Source: Aureibaculum luteum (GTDB lineage Bacteria > Bacteroidota > Bacteroidia > Flavobacteriales > Flavobacteriaceae). Taken from it: 64,000 nucleotides of DNA. Location: NCBI RefSeq assembly GCF_003449015.1, contig NZ_QRGD01000001.1, positions 1,134,639 through 1,198,638 on the forward strand, read 5' to 3'. Positions 37,458-47,139 of the stretch are shown here, one piece after another (position 1 is the first letter of the stretch; each line of letters opens with the position of its first letter). The notes below the pieces were generated by a model. The model worked only from the letters and a program-made list of their open reading frames with translations, made no database searches and had not been told where the DNA came from. The translations under genes were made by a program, and so were the position numbers.

Positions 37458-38270
37458 ATGAAGAAAGCATCAAAATATTTAATTATACTTTCCATATTTA
37501 CAATTTATGCGTGTAATTCATCTGATAGTAAAGATGATAAAGAAATTGAAAAAGAATATCAATTGGTTTGGGAAGATGAATTTAATGAAGAAGGAAATCC
37601 TGATGCTACAAAATGGAATTATGAAAATGGTTATGTTAGAAATAATGAAAAACAATTCTATACGGAAAATTTAAAAAATGCCAGAGTTGAAAACGGTTAT
37701 TTAGTATTAGAAGCCGTTAAAGAAGAAATTGAAGGTTATAATTATTCGAGTGGCAGTATTACTACTAGTAATTTGGTGGCATGGCAATATGGAAAAATCG
37801 AAATAAAAGCAAAATTACCCAAAGGAGTTGGCATATGGCCTGCAATTTGGATGTTGGGCGAAAATTGGAAACAAGTTAGCTGGCCTAAATGCGGAGAAAT
37901 TGACATTATGGAGCATGTTGGCTTCACCAAAGATTCTATCTACGGAACCGTGCATACCGAAGCCTATAATCATAATATAGGAACTGCAGTTGGTAAAGCT
38001 GTTTTTATTAATAATCCTTATGATCAGTATCATATTTATGCCGTTGAATGGACTTCAAAAAAAATAGATTTTCTGTTGGATAATGATGTTTATCATTCCT
38101 TTAAAAATGAAAACAAAACGGATGCTGAATGGCCTTTTGACCAAAAATTTCACTTAAAATTAAATATTGCTGTTGGTGGTGGTTGGGGTGGTACACAAGG
38201 TATTGATGATAGTATTTTTCCACAACAAATGCTAGTAGATTATGTTCGTGTTTATCAAAAAACAAATTAA
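37458..38270 (+). CDS. GH16 family beta-glucanase lipoprotein
   Basis: 270-aa secreted glycoside hydrolase. Lipobox in FTIYACNSSD, a short acidic linker, then a single GH16 domain (about 35-268) with catalytic motif GEIDIMEHVG (Glu147, Asp149, Glu152). It is closely similar along its length to the GH16 half of the preceding gene (shared AWP-type segments GxWPAIWML, FDQKF, AVGGGWGG, QGIDDSIFPQQM, VDYVRVYQ), so the two arose by tandem duplication. Likely endo-beta-1,3-glucanase. It stops 4 bp before the phosphatase gene. Confidence 0.93.
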   Translation: MKKASKYLIILSIFTIYACNSSDSKDDKEIEKEYQLVWEDEFNEEGNPDATKWNYENGYVRNNEKQFYTENLKNARVENGYLVLEAVKEEIEGYNYSSGSITTSNLVAWQYGKIEIKAKLPKGVGIWPAIWMLGENWKQVSWPKCGEIDIMEHVGFTKDSIYGTVHTEAYNHNIGTAVGKAVFINNPYDQYHIYAVEWTSKKIDFLLDNDVYHSFKNENKTDAEWPFDQKFHLKLNIAVGGGWGGTQGIDDSIFPQQMLVDYVRVYQKTN

Positions 38271-38274
38271 AAAA

Positions 38275-39108
38275 ATGAAAAAAATTCTGCTTATTATTAT
38301 TCTAGTAATGTCATATTCAATGACAAATGGTCAAAGTTTAAAAATAATGACTTACAACATTCGATTAGATGTAGCTTCTGATGGAGAAAATGCTTGGGAG
38401 CATCGCAAGGAGTTTTTAACCAATCAGATAAAATTTTACAGTCCTGATGTCATGGGTACACAAGAAGGTCGCCCTAATCAGATAAAGTATATGAAAGAAA
38501 CCTTAACTGAATACAAAATGATTGGCCACGGTAGAGATGGCGGTGATAATGGTGAGTATTCGGCTATTTTTTACAATACAAATAAAGTAAAAGTAGAACA
38601 AGATAGCACGTTTTGGTTATCTAAAACTCCTGAAAAGCGATCAAAAGATTGGGATGCTGCTATTGAAAGAATATGTACTTATGGTTTATTTACGGATTTA
38701 GAATCTCTTGAAAAAGTATGGATAGTGAATACGCATTTAGATCATATTGGTCAAGAATCGAGAGTTAATAGTATGAAAATTATCGAAGCACATATTAATA
38801 CGATAAACACAGACAATTATCCTGTAATTTTAATGGGTGATTTTAACGTGGAGCCTGATAATGAATTGATAACCAATTTAAAACAAAACTTTTATGATAC
38901 TAGAGATCAAAGCAAACTAAAATTTGGTCCTGTAGGTACTTTTAATGCCTTTAAATTCAACGAACCTGTAACAAGACGAATCGATTATATTTTTGTGTCT
39001 AAAACTCCCAATGTTAAAGTTGAAAAATATGCTATTTTAAGTAATTCAAAAGATTTAAAGTATCCTTCTGATCATTTACCAGTTTATGTAAAGTTAGAAC
39101 TAGAGTAA
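38275..39108 (+). CDS. Secreted endonuclease/exonuclease/phosphatase-family enzyme
   Basis: 277-aa exported EEP-superfamily enzyme, a metal-dependent phosphodiesterase or phosphatase fold. Signal peptide MKKILLIIILVMSYSMTNGQ; catalytic elements MTYNIRLD (Asn), GTQEGRP (Glu), NTHLDHIG (His), MGDFNVEPD (Asp, Asn), RRIDYIF (Asp) and SDHLPVYV (His) are all present. I start at 38275; the longer frame back to 38242 overlaps the preceding GH16. Within a glucan locus it may act on phosphate diesters or monoesters of the glycan, not on nucleic acid, but the substrate cannot be read from the sequence. Confidence 0.88.
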   Translation: MKKILLIIILVMSYSMTNGQSLKIMTYNIRLDVASDGENAWEHRKEFLTNQIKFYSPDVMGTQEGRPNQIKYMKETLTEYKMIGHGRDGGDNGEYSAIFYNTNKVKVEQDSTFWLSKTPEKRSKDWDAAIERICTYGLFTDLESLEKVWIVNTHLDHIGQESRVNSMKIIEAHINTINTDNYPVILMGDFNVEPDNELITNLKQNFYDTRDQSKLKFGPVGTFNAFKFNEPVTRRIDYIFVSKTPNVKVEKYAILSNSKDLKYPSDHLPVYVKLELE

Positions 39109-39144
39109 AACCACTAAGCCAAACATCCAAGTAATTTTAAAACC

Positions 39145-41478
39145 ATGAAAAAAATTTATTTATTATTTCTTATCCTTCCCTCTATATTAATATTTCAGAG
39201 TTGTAATAACACTAGTAGTAATGCCAAAGCAACTAAAAATGATTTAAATCAAGATGCGAATATTGAACGGAAAGTTGATTCTGTTTTAGCCTTAATGAAT
39301 TTGAATGAGAAAATTGGGCAAATGGTTCAGTATGCAGCTAGTTGGGATGTAACAGGTCCAGCTTCATCAGAAGGAAATAAATTCAAAGAAGAAAAATTAA
39401 AAAAAGGTGAAGTTGGTTCAATGCTTAATGTTACGTCTGTAAAAGCAGTTCGTGAAGCACAAAAATTAGTAATGGATAATTCGCGATTAAAAATCCCTCT
39501 TATTTTTGGTTATGATGTAATTCATGGTTACGAAACTATATTCCCTATTCCTTTGGGAGAAAGTGCTAGTTGGGATTTAGAGATAATTCGTAAATCAGCT
39601 GAAGTTGCAGCAATTGAAACTTCTGCTGCAGGTGTACAATGGACCTTTGCTCCGATGGTAGATGTTTCTAGAGATGCTCGTTGGGGTCGCATAATGGAAG
39701 GTGCAGGTGAAGATCCGTATTTAAGTTCAAAAATAGGTGTGGCTAGAATCAATGGTTTTCAAGGAGACGATTTGTCAAAAAATAATACCATAGCCGCCTG
39801 TGCGAAACATTTCGCAGGTTACGGATTTGGAGAAGCGGGTAGAGATTATAATACTGTAAATATTGGAGAACACGAATTGCATAACGCTGTTTTACCTCCA
39901 TTTAAAGCTGCTGCTGAGGCAGGTGTTGCCACTTTCATGAATTCTTTTAATGAAATAGATGGTATTCCGGCAACAGCTAGCAAAAAATTACAAAGAGACC
40001 TATTAAAAGGCGAGTGGGCTTGGAATGGGTTTGTGGTTTCTGACTGGGGTTCAATTGCAGAAATGATTGCTCATGGCTATGCAAAAGATAAGAAACATGC
40101 CGCTGAACTTGCTTTAAATGCAGGTAGTGATATGGATATGGAGTCTTATGCTTACGAAGCTGAGTTAGAGAAACTTTTAGAAGAAAATAAAGTAAAGTTA
40201 AGTGATATTGATGATGCCGTAAAGCGAATTTTACGCGTAAAATTTCAATTAGGTTTATTTGATGATCCTTATAAATATTGTGATGAAGAACGAGAAAAAA
40301 ATGAAATTTATACTAAAGAACATTTAGAAATAGCTCGTGATGTAGCTAAAAAATCAATCGTTTTATTAAAGAACGATACTGTTAAAACTAAAAAATCGGC
40401 ATTGCTACCTTTATCTAAATCTGTAAAGAGCATTGCTGTTATCGGTCCTTTGGCTGATGATAAAGACACACCATTAGGAAACTGGCGAGGAAAAGGCAAA
40501 TATAATTCTGCAGTTTCTTTATTAGAAGGTGTAAAAGCTGCCGCCGGTGACGATACTAAAATTTATTACGAAAAAGGTATCGAATTGACATCAAAAACGG
40601 TTGCACCCGGAGAAAATCAATTCTTACACCTTATGGAATTTAATACAACAGATAGATCAGGAATTTCAGCTGCTGTTAATGCTGCAAAAAAGGCAGACAT
40701 TGTTTTATTGGCCATTGGTGAAAATGCCTTTCAAACAGGAGAAGGAAGAAGCCAGACAAAAATTGGTTTTGCAGGCTTGCAACAAGAGTTACTTGAAGCG
40801 GTTTATGCCGTTAATAAAAATGTAGTTATTGTGCTTATGAATGGTCGCCCAATGGATATTACTTGGGCTGCAGAAAATGTGCCTACAATTTTAGAATGTT
40901 GGCATTTAGGATCGCAGTCGGGTTTTGCTATAGCAGATGTTTTATTTGGTGATTATAATCCGTCAGGAAAATTACCTGTTTCTTTTCCATACAATGTGGG
41001 TCAAGAGCCTTTGTATTACAATCAAAAAAGCACAGGAAGACCTATGAGTACCCAAGTAACCTATTCTGGCTATAACGATGCTCCTAAAGTAGCTTTATAT
41101 CCATTTGGACACGGCTTAAGTTATACTAACTTTTCTTATGGCAATGTGAGCTTAGATAAAGCAGAAATGGCTAAGGATGGTGAAATACAAGTATCAGTTA
41201 ATGTAACCAATAATGGTACTAGAGATGGTGAAGAGGTTGTTCAACTTTATATTAGAGATTTAGTAGGAAGCCTTACACGTCCAATAAAAGAACTAAAAGG
41301 ATTTGAAAAAATAATGCTTAAAGCAGGTGAAAGCAAAGTAATAAACTTTACAATAGATACCGAAACACTCCAATTTTATACTGCAAATAACAAATGGGAG
41401 GTAGAGCCTGGTGATTTTAATGTTTGGATTGGTGGTAGTTCTACAACTAAGAATATGGCTGAGTTTGTAGTTAACTAA
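39145..41478 (+). CDS. GH3 family beta-glucosidase, BglX-like
   Basis: 777-aa exo-acting glycoside hydrolase that releases glucose from the non-reducing end of beta-gluco-oligosaccharides. Lipobox in ILIFQSCNN; GH3 N-terminal TIM barrel with KHFAGYG and nucleophile region VVSDWGS (Asp300); C-terminal alpha/beta sandwich (from about 410; IAVIGPLADDKD); and a fibronectin-like C-terminal domain (from about 690; EVVQLYIRDLVGSLTRPIKELKGF). The length matches BglX. It follows the EEP gene by 36 bp and ends the locus at a strong terminator. Confidence 0.94.
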   Translation: MKKIYLLFLILPSILIFQSCNNTSSNAKATKNDLNQDANIERKVDSVLALMNLNEKIGQMVQYAASWDVTGPASSEGNKFKEEKLKKGEVGSMLNVTSVKAVREAQKLVMDNSRLKIPLIFGYDVIHGYETIFPIPLGESASWDLEIIRKSAEVAAIETSAAGVQWTFAPMVDVSRDARWGRIMEGAGEDPYLSSKIGVARINGFQGDDLSKNNTIAACAKHFAGYGFGEAGRDYNTVNIGEHELHNAVLPPFKAAAEAGVATFMNSFNEIDGIPATASKKLQRDLLKGEWAWNGFVVSDWGSIAEMIAHGYAKDKKHAAELALNAGSDMDMESYAYEAELEKLLEENKVKLSDIDDAVKRILRVKFQLGLFDDPYKYCDEEREKNEIYTKEHLEIARDVAKKSIVLLKNDTVKTKKSALLPLSKSVKSIAVIGPLADDKDTPLGNWRGKGKYNSAVSLLEGVKAAAGDDTKIYYEKGIELTSKTVAPGENQFLHLMEFNTTDRSGISAAVNAAKKADIVLLAIGENAFQTGEGRSQTKIGFAGLQQELLEAVYAVNKNVVIVLMNGRPMDITWAAENVPTILECWHLGSQSGFAIADVLFGDYNPSGKLPVSFPYNVGQEPLYYNQKSTGRPMSTQVTYSGYNDAPKVALYPFGHGLSYTNFSYGNVSLDKAEMAKDGEIQVSVNVTNNGTRDGEEVVQLYIRDLVGSLTRPIKELKGFEKIMLKAGESKVINFTIDTETLQFYTANNKWEVEPGDFNVWIGGSSTTKNMAEFVVN

Positions 41479-41497
41479 GTTTTATCTAATGAACATA

Positions 41498-41530
41498 AAA
41501 TGCCCGCTACATAGCGGGCATTTTTTATTT
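41498..41530 (+). terminator. Strong bidirectional terminator at the end of the glucan locus
   Basis: AAATGCCCGCT / AGCGGGCATTT with a 4-nt loop, followed by a T-run, 20 bp after the GH3 stop. The complementary strand also ends in TTTTATG, so it may serve the convergent dehydrogenase transcript too. Confidence 0.9.
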
Positions 41531-41539
41531 TAAATACAC

Positions 41540-42310
41540 TTACTGTGCACTCCAGCCGCCATCTAAGGCAAAAGTAGTACCTGTTATTGTCGCTGATGCT
41601 TCTCCTGCTAATAAAAGAGCCGTTTCTGCAATTACTGATATGGGTACAAACTCTTTAACCGCTTGTTTTTTTAGCATTACTTTTTGTACCACTTCATCTT
41701 CTGTCATTTGATGAGCTATTGCTTGGTCTTTTATCTGACCTTCCACCAACGGTGTTTTAACATAGCCTGGACAGATAGCATTGGCATTTATATTAAAAGG
41801 AGCTCCTTCTAAAGCTAATACTTTAGTCATGCCTATTACTCCATGTTTGGCAGTAACATAAGCCACCTTAAATTCAGAGGCTCTTAATCCATGAACCGAG
41901 GCTATATTAATAATTCTACCAAATTTTTGAGCTTTCATTTGTTTCCAAGCTGCTTTAGACGCATAAAAAGCGGAGTTCATATTAATGGCAATAATATTTT
42001 CATACTTTTCTGATGAAAACGCTTCTATGGGAGAAACATGTTGGATACCCGCATTATTTATCAATACTTCTAAAGAACCAAAAGTTTTAATGGTTTCCTT
42101 AACCAAGTCTTCAATTTGGTTTTTATCTAATAAGTTAGCATTAGAAAACGAAGTTTTAACACGATACTTTGCAGCAATATTTTTAGCAATTACAGCACCA
42201 TTGGCTTCTAAACCATTAAACATTACATTGTATCCTTTTTCTGCAAATTGCGTAGCAATACCCAAACCGATACCACTTGTACTTCCGGTAATTAAAACGG
42301 TCTTATTCAT
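41540..42310 (-). CDS. 3-hydroxybutyrate dehydrogenase (SDR family)
   Basis: 256-aa short-chain dehydrogenase. NAD-binding GSTSGIGLGIA, NNAGIQ, catalytic Ser in NIASVHG and YxxxK as YVTAKHG. The segment AICPGYVKTPLVEGQIKDQA and the C-terminus ITGTTFALDGGWSAQ match D-3-hydroxybutyrate dehydrogenases, which oxidise 3-hydroxybutyrate to acetoacetate with NAD. Last gene of a minus-strand cluster; it overlaps the hydrolase gene by 8 bp. The exact substrate within 3-hydroxyacids is unproven. Confidence 0.82.
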   Translation of the reverse strand: MNKTVLITGSTSGIGLGIATQFAEKGYNVMFNGLEANGAVIAKNIAAKYRVKTSFSNANLLDKNQIEDLVKETIKTFGSLEVLINNAGIQHVSPIEAFSSEKYENIIAINMNSAFYASKAAWKQMKAQKFGRIINIASVHGLRASEFKVAYVTAKHGVIGMTKVLALEGAPFNINANAICPGYVKTPLVEGQIKDQAIAHQMTEDEVVQKVMLKKQAVKEFVPISVIAETALLLAGEASATITGTTFALDGGWSAQ

Positions 42311-43085
42311 GACTTAAAAATGTAAATAATGCCTTATTAAATGCATCAGGTTGGTCGAGTACAACTCCATGTCTCGAGTTCTTGATTACTTTAAGAGAAG
42401 CATTTTGTAATTTTTTTACATATTCCTCTTTAAATGCTACTGGAGTATAATCCATATCAGAAGCAATTACAAGTGTTTCCGCCTCTATATCTTTTATTTT
42501 GTTACCCATGCCCCAATCCATTAGTGTTACGAAAGATTGATAATAATTATCAAAATCATTTTTTTTGCAACGGGCTTCAAACTCGGTCCTTAAATTCAGT
42601 TGATGAGATTCAGGAAACATATTAAAAGCAATTTCTTTTGCTAATGGACCCAAACCATTTGTCTTTAGGAATTCAGTTCTATTTTTGAGCAAATTTTCTC
42701 CAATTTTTCCCATATCATTAAAATCAGGTCCACTATTGACGATAACCATTTTGTCAATTTTTTCCGGATAAGAATAGGCAAATTGAAAAGCTATTGCTCC
42801 GCCCATAGAAAAACCTATAAAAGTGACTTTATCAATTTTTAGAGCGTCTAAAAATTCTTTAATATCATTGACCATGTAGTCAACACCAAAATTATTGTCT
42901 TTCATTACCGAGTCTCCGTGACCTCTTAGATCGACTGTGATCACACGAAAGTTTTTAGAAAAGAAAGGAACTTGAAAGTCCCAATCTTTTATAGATGATC
43001 CGAGCCCGTGAAGGAAAAGTAAGACCTTGCCCTTTCCTTTATCCTCGTAGTTCAGTGTTATATTGCTGAGGTTTATTTTTGGCAT
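42303..43085 (-). CDS. Alpha/beta hydrolase, enol-lactonase/esterase-like
   Basis: 260-aa cytoplasmic hydrolase without signal peptide. Oxyanion region FLHGLGSSIKDWD, RGHGDS, nucleophile elbow GFSMGG, acid in IASDMDYTP, and catalytic His in NSRHGVVLDQP. It resembles 3-oxoadipate enol-lactone hydrolases and small ester hydrolases. Placed between the TonB receptor (6 bp) and 3-hydroxybutyrate dehydrogenase (8-bp overlap), it probably opens an ester or lactone whose product the dehydrogenase oxidises (inference). Confidence 0.82.
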   Translation of the reverse strand: MPKINLSNITLNYEDKGKGKVLLFLHGLGSSIKDWDFQVPFFSKNFRVITVDLRGHGDSVMKDNNFGVDYMVNDIKEFLDALKIDKVTFIGFSMGGAIAFQFAYSYPEKIDKMVIVNSGPDFNDMGKIGENLLKNRTEFLKTNGLGPLAKEIAFNMFPESHQLNLRTEFEARCKKNDFDNYYQSFVTLMDWGMGNKIKDIEAETLVIASDMDYTPVAFKEEYVKKLQNASLKVIKNSRHGVVLDQPDAFNKALFTFLSHE

Positions 43086-43091
43086 TGAATA

Positions 43092-45563
43092 TTATTTTTT
43101 CTTAAAGAAATCTACTGTATATTTTAACTCAACAGAATATAAAGTACCAATTATTGGCGAAGCTACAAACTCTCGGTTTTTAGCATTAAACAAGTTTGTA
43201 ATACTAGCACCTACTGTAAATTTATCCGTAATATAATAACCAGCATTGGCATCAATAGTTAAGCCCCCTAATTGACCGTAGTTCCATGTTCTTCCGTTCT
43301 TGGCATTTGCAAAAACATCGTTGGTGCCATCTCCATCTAAATCTTGTGTTTTTGCTGCAATGTTTATCCCAGAAAAGAAGTCATATTTTTCTACCCAACG
43401 ACCATAAAGTGTTCCATAGAACTTATTTTTATTATAGTGTAATCCAATACTTAATTTGTTGGTTGGTGTATTTATTGGTAATTCCGTGTCTAATACTACA
43501 CCATCTAAATTACCGTCATTATCCATATCGCTTTTGTCTAAATCACGACCAAAATAAGAATAGTTTAGAGAAGTTCTAAAGGCATCAGTATGGTAATAAT
43601 TCAATCCGATATCAATACCATAAGTATCTACTTTACCGAAGTTTAAATAAGTCAGTAAGAAAGCAGACGGCCCAGTGGCTCCTGGAACTGCATCTTCAAA
43701 TTTTTCATCTCCAACGTGAGTTACATAATTACCATTTGCGGCATCAGCAATATTGCGTAACGGGCTAATAAAGTTTTTAGATTTATTATAATAAGCATTA
43801 GCATCAATAAACAATTTATCAGTTAATTGCCCTTTATAACCGACTTCATAAGAGTCTATAGTTTCAACATCTAATTTTTGGATTTTAGTACCGTCGGTTA
43901 AAGTAAATCCTTCACCATTACCGATTAGCAATCCACCAAAAAGATTTCCTTTTAAATTTAAAATAGACGGTACAGCAATACCTTTACCGTAAGTTGCTCT
44001 AAAAGTACCTTTATCCATTACCTTGCTGATTGCAAATTTTGGAATAAAGTTTGAGCCATATAATTCATGATTGTCAACTCTTGCTCCAAATAGAAAGTTC
44101 CATCCAGATTCGGCTAATTTATATTCCAATTGTGTATAAACTCCTTTTTGATCGATGTCGATACCATTTTGATCTAAGAGATAAGTACCATTAGAATCTG
44201 CCATATCTAATTGATATTGAGCTCCTAATGTCAAATAAAACTCACCCCAATTATTATTGTATTGGCCTTCTGCATTAAACCTTTTTGATGCATCTTCAAA
44301 AACGGCACCTCGAGGTAAGGCGATGCCAAAAGCTTGATTCCATTGTTCGGTATAAGACCTTCTCAAAGCTTCTTCTTCACTAAAACCATTATCCTTAAAT
44401 GATACATAATTTTGTGTTCTTTGGTTCATGGCATAGGTATCTTCCGTTTTACTCCAAGTATAATAAGTATTAAAGAAAAAGTTAGTCGATACAAATTTTA
44501 ATTGGGCAATATCTATGCTCCAATCTTTAATTTTATTACGCCCAGCATTGGTTACCCCAATATTACTATTATTACTATGGCCATAATAACCAATAATTTC
44601 AGATGCTTTACCAGGTTTAAAATGCAAGGACGCACCGTATTTTTCACTGTCAAAATCATTGTCTTTTCCTAATTCTTTATATCCTTTATCACCAACATAA
44701 ACGCTATCTGTATAATCAAACTCTTCACCAGTAGATTTTTCAAAATGCAGTTTATAGGCAAATTTGTCACTAATGGCTTGTGCGTGTCTTAATCTGGCAG
44801 TAAATACTTTTTGGTTACCAACACCAACAGCAAAAGTTGTTCCTTCAGATGTAAAAGGGTTTTTCGTAATAGTGCTTACCAATCCGTTATGGGCATTAGG
44901 ACCATATAGTGTACCGTTAGGACCTAAAAGAATTTCAACACGTTCTACGTCATCTTTTGTAACGGTAGAAAAAGTACCAAAAGGTAAGCCGGTAGCTACC
45001 AATGTAGAAACTCTATCATCAGTAATTTGAAGATTTTTAGAATTAAATGCAGAGTTAAAACCTCTAATGTTAATTCCAGTACCTAAAACTCCACTTCGAA
45101 CAAAATCCACACCTTTTTGTCTTGCGGCCAATTCGCCAATATTAAAACTAGCAAATTCTTGAATGTCTTGTGCTCTAATTACGTTGACAGTAGCCGGAAC
45201 ATCCGTAATTTTTTGAGGTTTTTTACCTGCAGTTACAACCACTTCATTTAAAATGTTGTCCGATGAATTTAGAGAAATATCTACTTTAGTAATTTTGCCA
45301 GCTTCAACTGAAACACGCTGTGTAATTGATTGTAATCCCAAAAATGAGAAAGTTACATTATAACTGCCTACAGGAATATTTTCTAAAAGATAATTTCCAT
45401 CAAAATCAGTAACAACGCCTTTGCTAATACTGTTAATGCTAACAGAAGCAGATGGCAAAGGTTGTCCGGCATCATCGGTAATAATACCTTGAATACTTCC
45501 GGTATCTTGAGCATGCAAAATTGCAAAAGAAAATATAGTTAAAAGAAGAAACAGTTTTTTCAT
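43092..45563 (-). CDS. TonB-dependent receptor with carboxypeptidase-like domain
   Basis: 823-aa outer-membrane receptor: signal peptide (ending FAILHAQ), a CarboxypepD_reg-like domain (about 22-100; GIITDDAGQPLPSASVSI), a plug domain (about 115-230; GINIRGFNSAFNSKNLQITD and VEILLGPNGTLYGPNA), and a barrel ending in YTVDFFKKK. Not a SusC type: no SusD partner, and the plug begins KKPQKITDVPATVNVI as in catecholate/small-ligand receptors. It heads the transcript that includes the hydrolase and the 3-hydroxybutyrate dehydrogenase, so its ligand is probably their substrate. Confidence 0.9.
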   Translation of the reverse strand: MKKLFLLLTIFSFAILHAQDTGSIQGIITDDAGQPLPSASVSINSISKGVVTDFDGNYLLENIPVGSYNVTFSFLGLQSITQRVSVEAGKITKVDISLNSSDNILNEVVVTAGKKPQKITDVPATVNVIRAQDIQEFASFNIGELAARQKGVDFVRSGVLGTGINIRGFNSAFNSKNLQITDDRVSTLVATGLPFGTFSTVTKDDVERVEILLGPNGTLYGPNAHNGLVSTITKNPFTSEGTTFAVGVGNQKVFTARLRHAQAISDKFAYKLHFEKSTGEEFDYTDSVYVGDKGYKELGKDNDFDSEKYGASLHFKPGKASEIIGYYGHSNNSNIGVTNAGRNKIKDWSIDIAQLKFVSTNFFFNTYYTWSKTEDTYAMNQRTQNYVSFKDNGFSEEEALRRSYTEQWNQAFGIALPRGAVFEDASKRFNAEGQYNNNWGEFYLTLGAQYQLDMADSNGTYLLDQNGIDIDQKGVYTQLEYKLAESGWNFLFGARVDNHELYGSNFIPKFAISKVMDKGTFRATYGKGIAVPSILNLKGNLFGGLLIGNGEGFTLTDGTKIQKLDVETIDSYEVGYKGQLTDKLFIDANAYYNKSKNFISPLRNIADAANGNYVTHVGDEKFEDAVPGATGPSAFLLTYLNFGKVDTYGIDIGLNYYHTDAFRTSLNYSYFGRDLDKSDMDNDGNLDGVVLDTELPINTPTNKLSIGLHYNKNKFYGTLYGRWVEKYDFFSGINIAAKTQDLDGDGTNDVFANAKNGRTWNYGQLGGLTIDANAGYYITDKFTVGASITNLFNAKNREFVASPIIGTLYSVELKYTVDFFKKK

Positions 45564-45645
45564 AATATAGTGTCGTTTGAGTTAAATTAGGTGTGCAATC
45601 TATTATGAAAAAATAATTATCATCAAGTTTATTCTAGTCAAACTA

Positions 45646-45659
45646 AGTGCGACTATTAC
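45646..45659 (-). promoter_or_regulatory. Shared motif upstream of the TonB receptor gene
   Basis: AGTGCGACTATTAC on the plus strand, 83 bp upstream of the receptor start (45563, minus strand). A near copy (AGTGTGACTATAC) stands 68 bp upstream of the SSS symporter at 51158-51170. The pair suggests a common regulator for the two transcripts of this cluster. Confidence 0.4.
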
Positions 45660-45718
45660 TAGTTAGTGTTAAATTAAATTGTATATATTATTGATAATGA
45701 GGTCATTTAAACGATAAG

Positions 45719-47134
45719 TTAAAGGTAGGACTTTAATTGTAAAAATGCTTCAGGAAGATTTTTTGAAAGTTTATCTATAACTTTAATCATGTGTTGTTTT
45801 TGATTTAAGGTGTGTTGCTTATCGCTTATAGGCTCTTTAATTTCTTCCAATAATTTAGTGGCATTAATTTTACCTTCCATATATCTAGATAGCGATATAC
45901 TCCAGGATATATTGGGTACATAATTCCCTTTTTTCTTTCGTTCCTTTTCTTTGGCTATGAGATTAAATTTACTTGTAATTTTTAAAACTTCATCATATTT
46001 TTCTTCAATAACCAGCACGTTTATATATGATGTAAAGAAATGATGCCAACGGTGTTCAATGATTTTAGATTTGTATTTTTTAATTATTTTTTTGGCGTAG
46101 TTATCTGCTTCAGCTAACTTATTAAGTTCGGTTAGAATTCGAATTTGATTAGAAGCATAACCTAGTTTTTGATGATAGTTATGGGTTTCATTGAAAAGAT
46201 TAATGTATTCTGCCATTAGTACATTCGCTTTTTTTGGTTTACTGTTTTTAAGCAGAATAGATACCAGATTATTAAGGTACATTAAGGTGTCATTATTTTC
46301 TTGACGTATAGAGAGAAATGCGTAATACTCCGCTTTTTTCAATTCATCTTTTCTAGAGTGCATTAAAACACGACTGGCGTAATAATTAGATAATATCCTT
46401 CTCGAATACATTTGCCCCATCCCAAAAAACACATCTATTTGATCAAATATTTTTTTTAGTTTTTCACTCTCATTATAATTGGTATACATAAATGCTAATA
46501 AAACAAAAGCTTGATATCTATTTTTACCATCAATTTCTGTGGTTTGAAAAATTTTTAACAACCATTTTTCCCAAAATTTTGGTTCATTGTTATTGAGGCT
46601 ATATTGGTTGGTAATATCGGTGGTGGCGTTGTATAATTTTGAATCAATTCTTGTGGATGTAGTATAATGGTGCTCGTAATTTTTAAGAAAATCGGCCACA
46701 ATTTGATGATCATTATACCGCATTCTAACGAGTAAATAGGGTTTATAATCCTTTACCAACTCATATAAATTCTGAAAATTATAATCCACTTTCTTATATT
46801 GAATTATGTATTGTAAAAAATATTTTTCTTCCGTTGCAGTAATAGCATCGGTCAATACTTTATTTTTTAAAAGCATAATCCAATTTATAATAATATCAAC
46901 ATCGATGGAGGTGAGTTTGTTGTTAATCCACTTCTTGATATAAGAGTATTTTCGCTTATCAATACTTTGATTAAACGCTAATGGATTATTTTCCGACAAG
47001 GCATTGGTAATTACCAATGCTATTATTTGTGTTTTTTCAGGGTCTTTAAATTGATGAAAGGCTGATAAATAAGTCGCTTCATGCGGAAGAATGTGCTGAC
47101 TAAAATCGGTAAATTTTTTTAGTTTAGTTTTCAA
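45719..47134 (-). CDS. Helical-repeat (TPR-like) protein of unknown function, TTG start
   Basis: 471-aa soluble protein, basic and almost all helical, with TPR-like segments in the second half (AEYYAFLSIRQENNDTLMYLNN, LAEADNYAKKIIKKYKSK). No signal peptide, no membrane segment, no enzyme motif. The start is TTG (complement of 47132-47134), 5 bp after the upstream hydrolase stop; no ATG stands near. The tight coupling to the hydrolase and ligase genes suggests a partner or regulator in the same process. Not a recognised family. Confidence 0.65.
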   Translation of the reverse strand: MKTKLKKFTDFSQHILPHEATYLSAFHQFKDPEKTQIIALVITNALSENNPLAFNQSIDKRKYSYIKKWINNKLTSIDVDIIINWIMLLKNKVLTDAITATEEKYFLQYIIQYKKVDYNFQNLYELVKDYKPYLLVRMRYNDHQIVADFLKNYEHHYTTSTRIDSKLYNATTDITNQYSLNNNEPKFWEKWLLKIFQTTEIDGKNRYQAFVLLAFMYTNYNESEKLKKIFDQIDVFFGMGQMYSRRILSNYYASRVLMHSRKDELKKAEYYAFLSIRQENNDTLMYLNNLVSILLKNSKPKKANVLMAEYINLFNETHNYHQKLGYASNQIRILTELNKLAEADNYAKKIIKKYKSKIIEHRWHHFFTSYINVLVIEEKYDEVLKITSKFNLIAKEKERKKKGNYVPNISWSISLSRYMEGKINATKLLEEIKEPISDKQHTLNQKQHMIKVIDKLSKNLPEAFLQLKSYL

Positions 47135-47139
47135 ACGTT

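Noticed and set aside
43286-45030. Plus-strand open frames inside the TonB receptor gene
   Set aside because: Shadows of a well-supported minus-strand gene; low-complexity, with no homologous motif.
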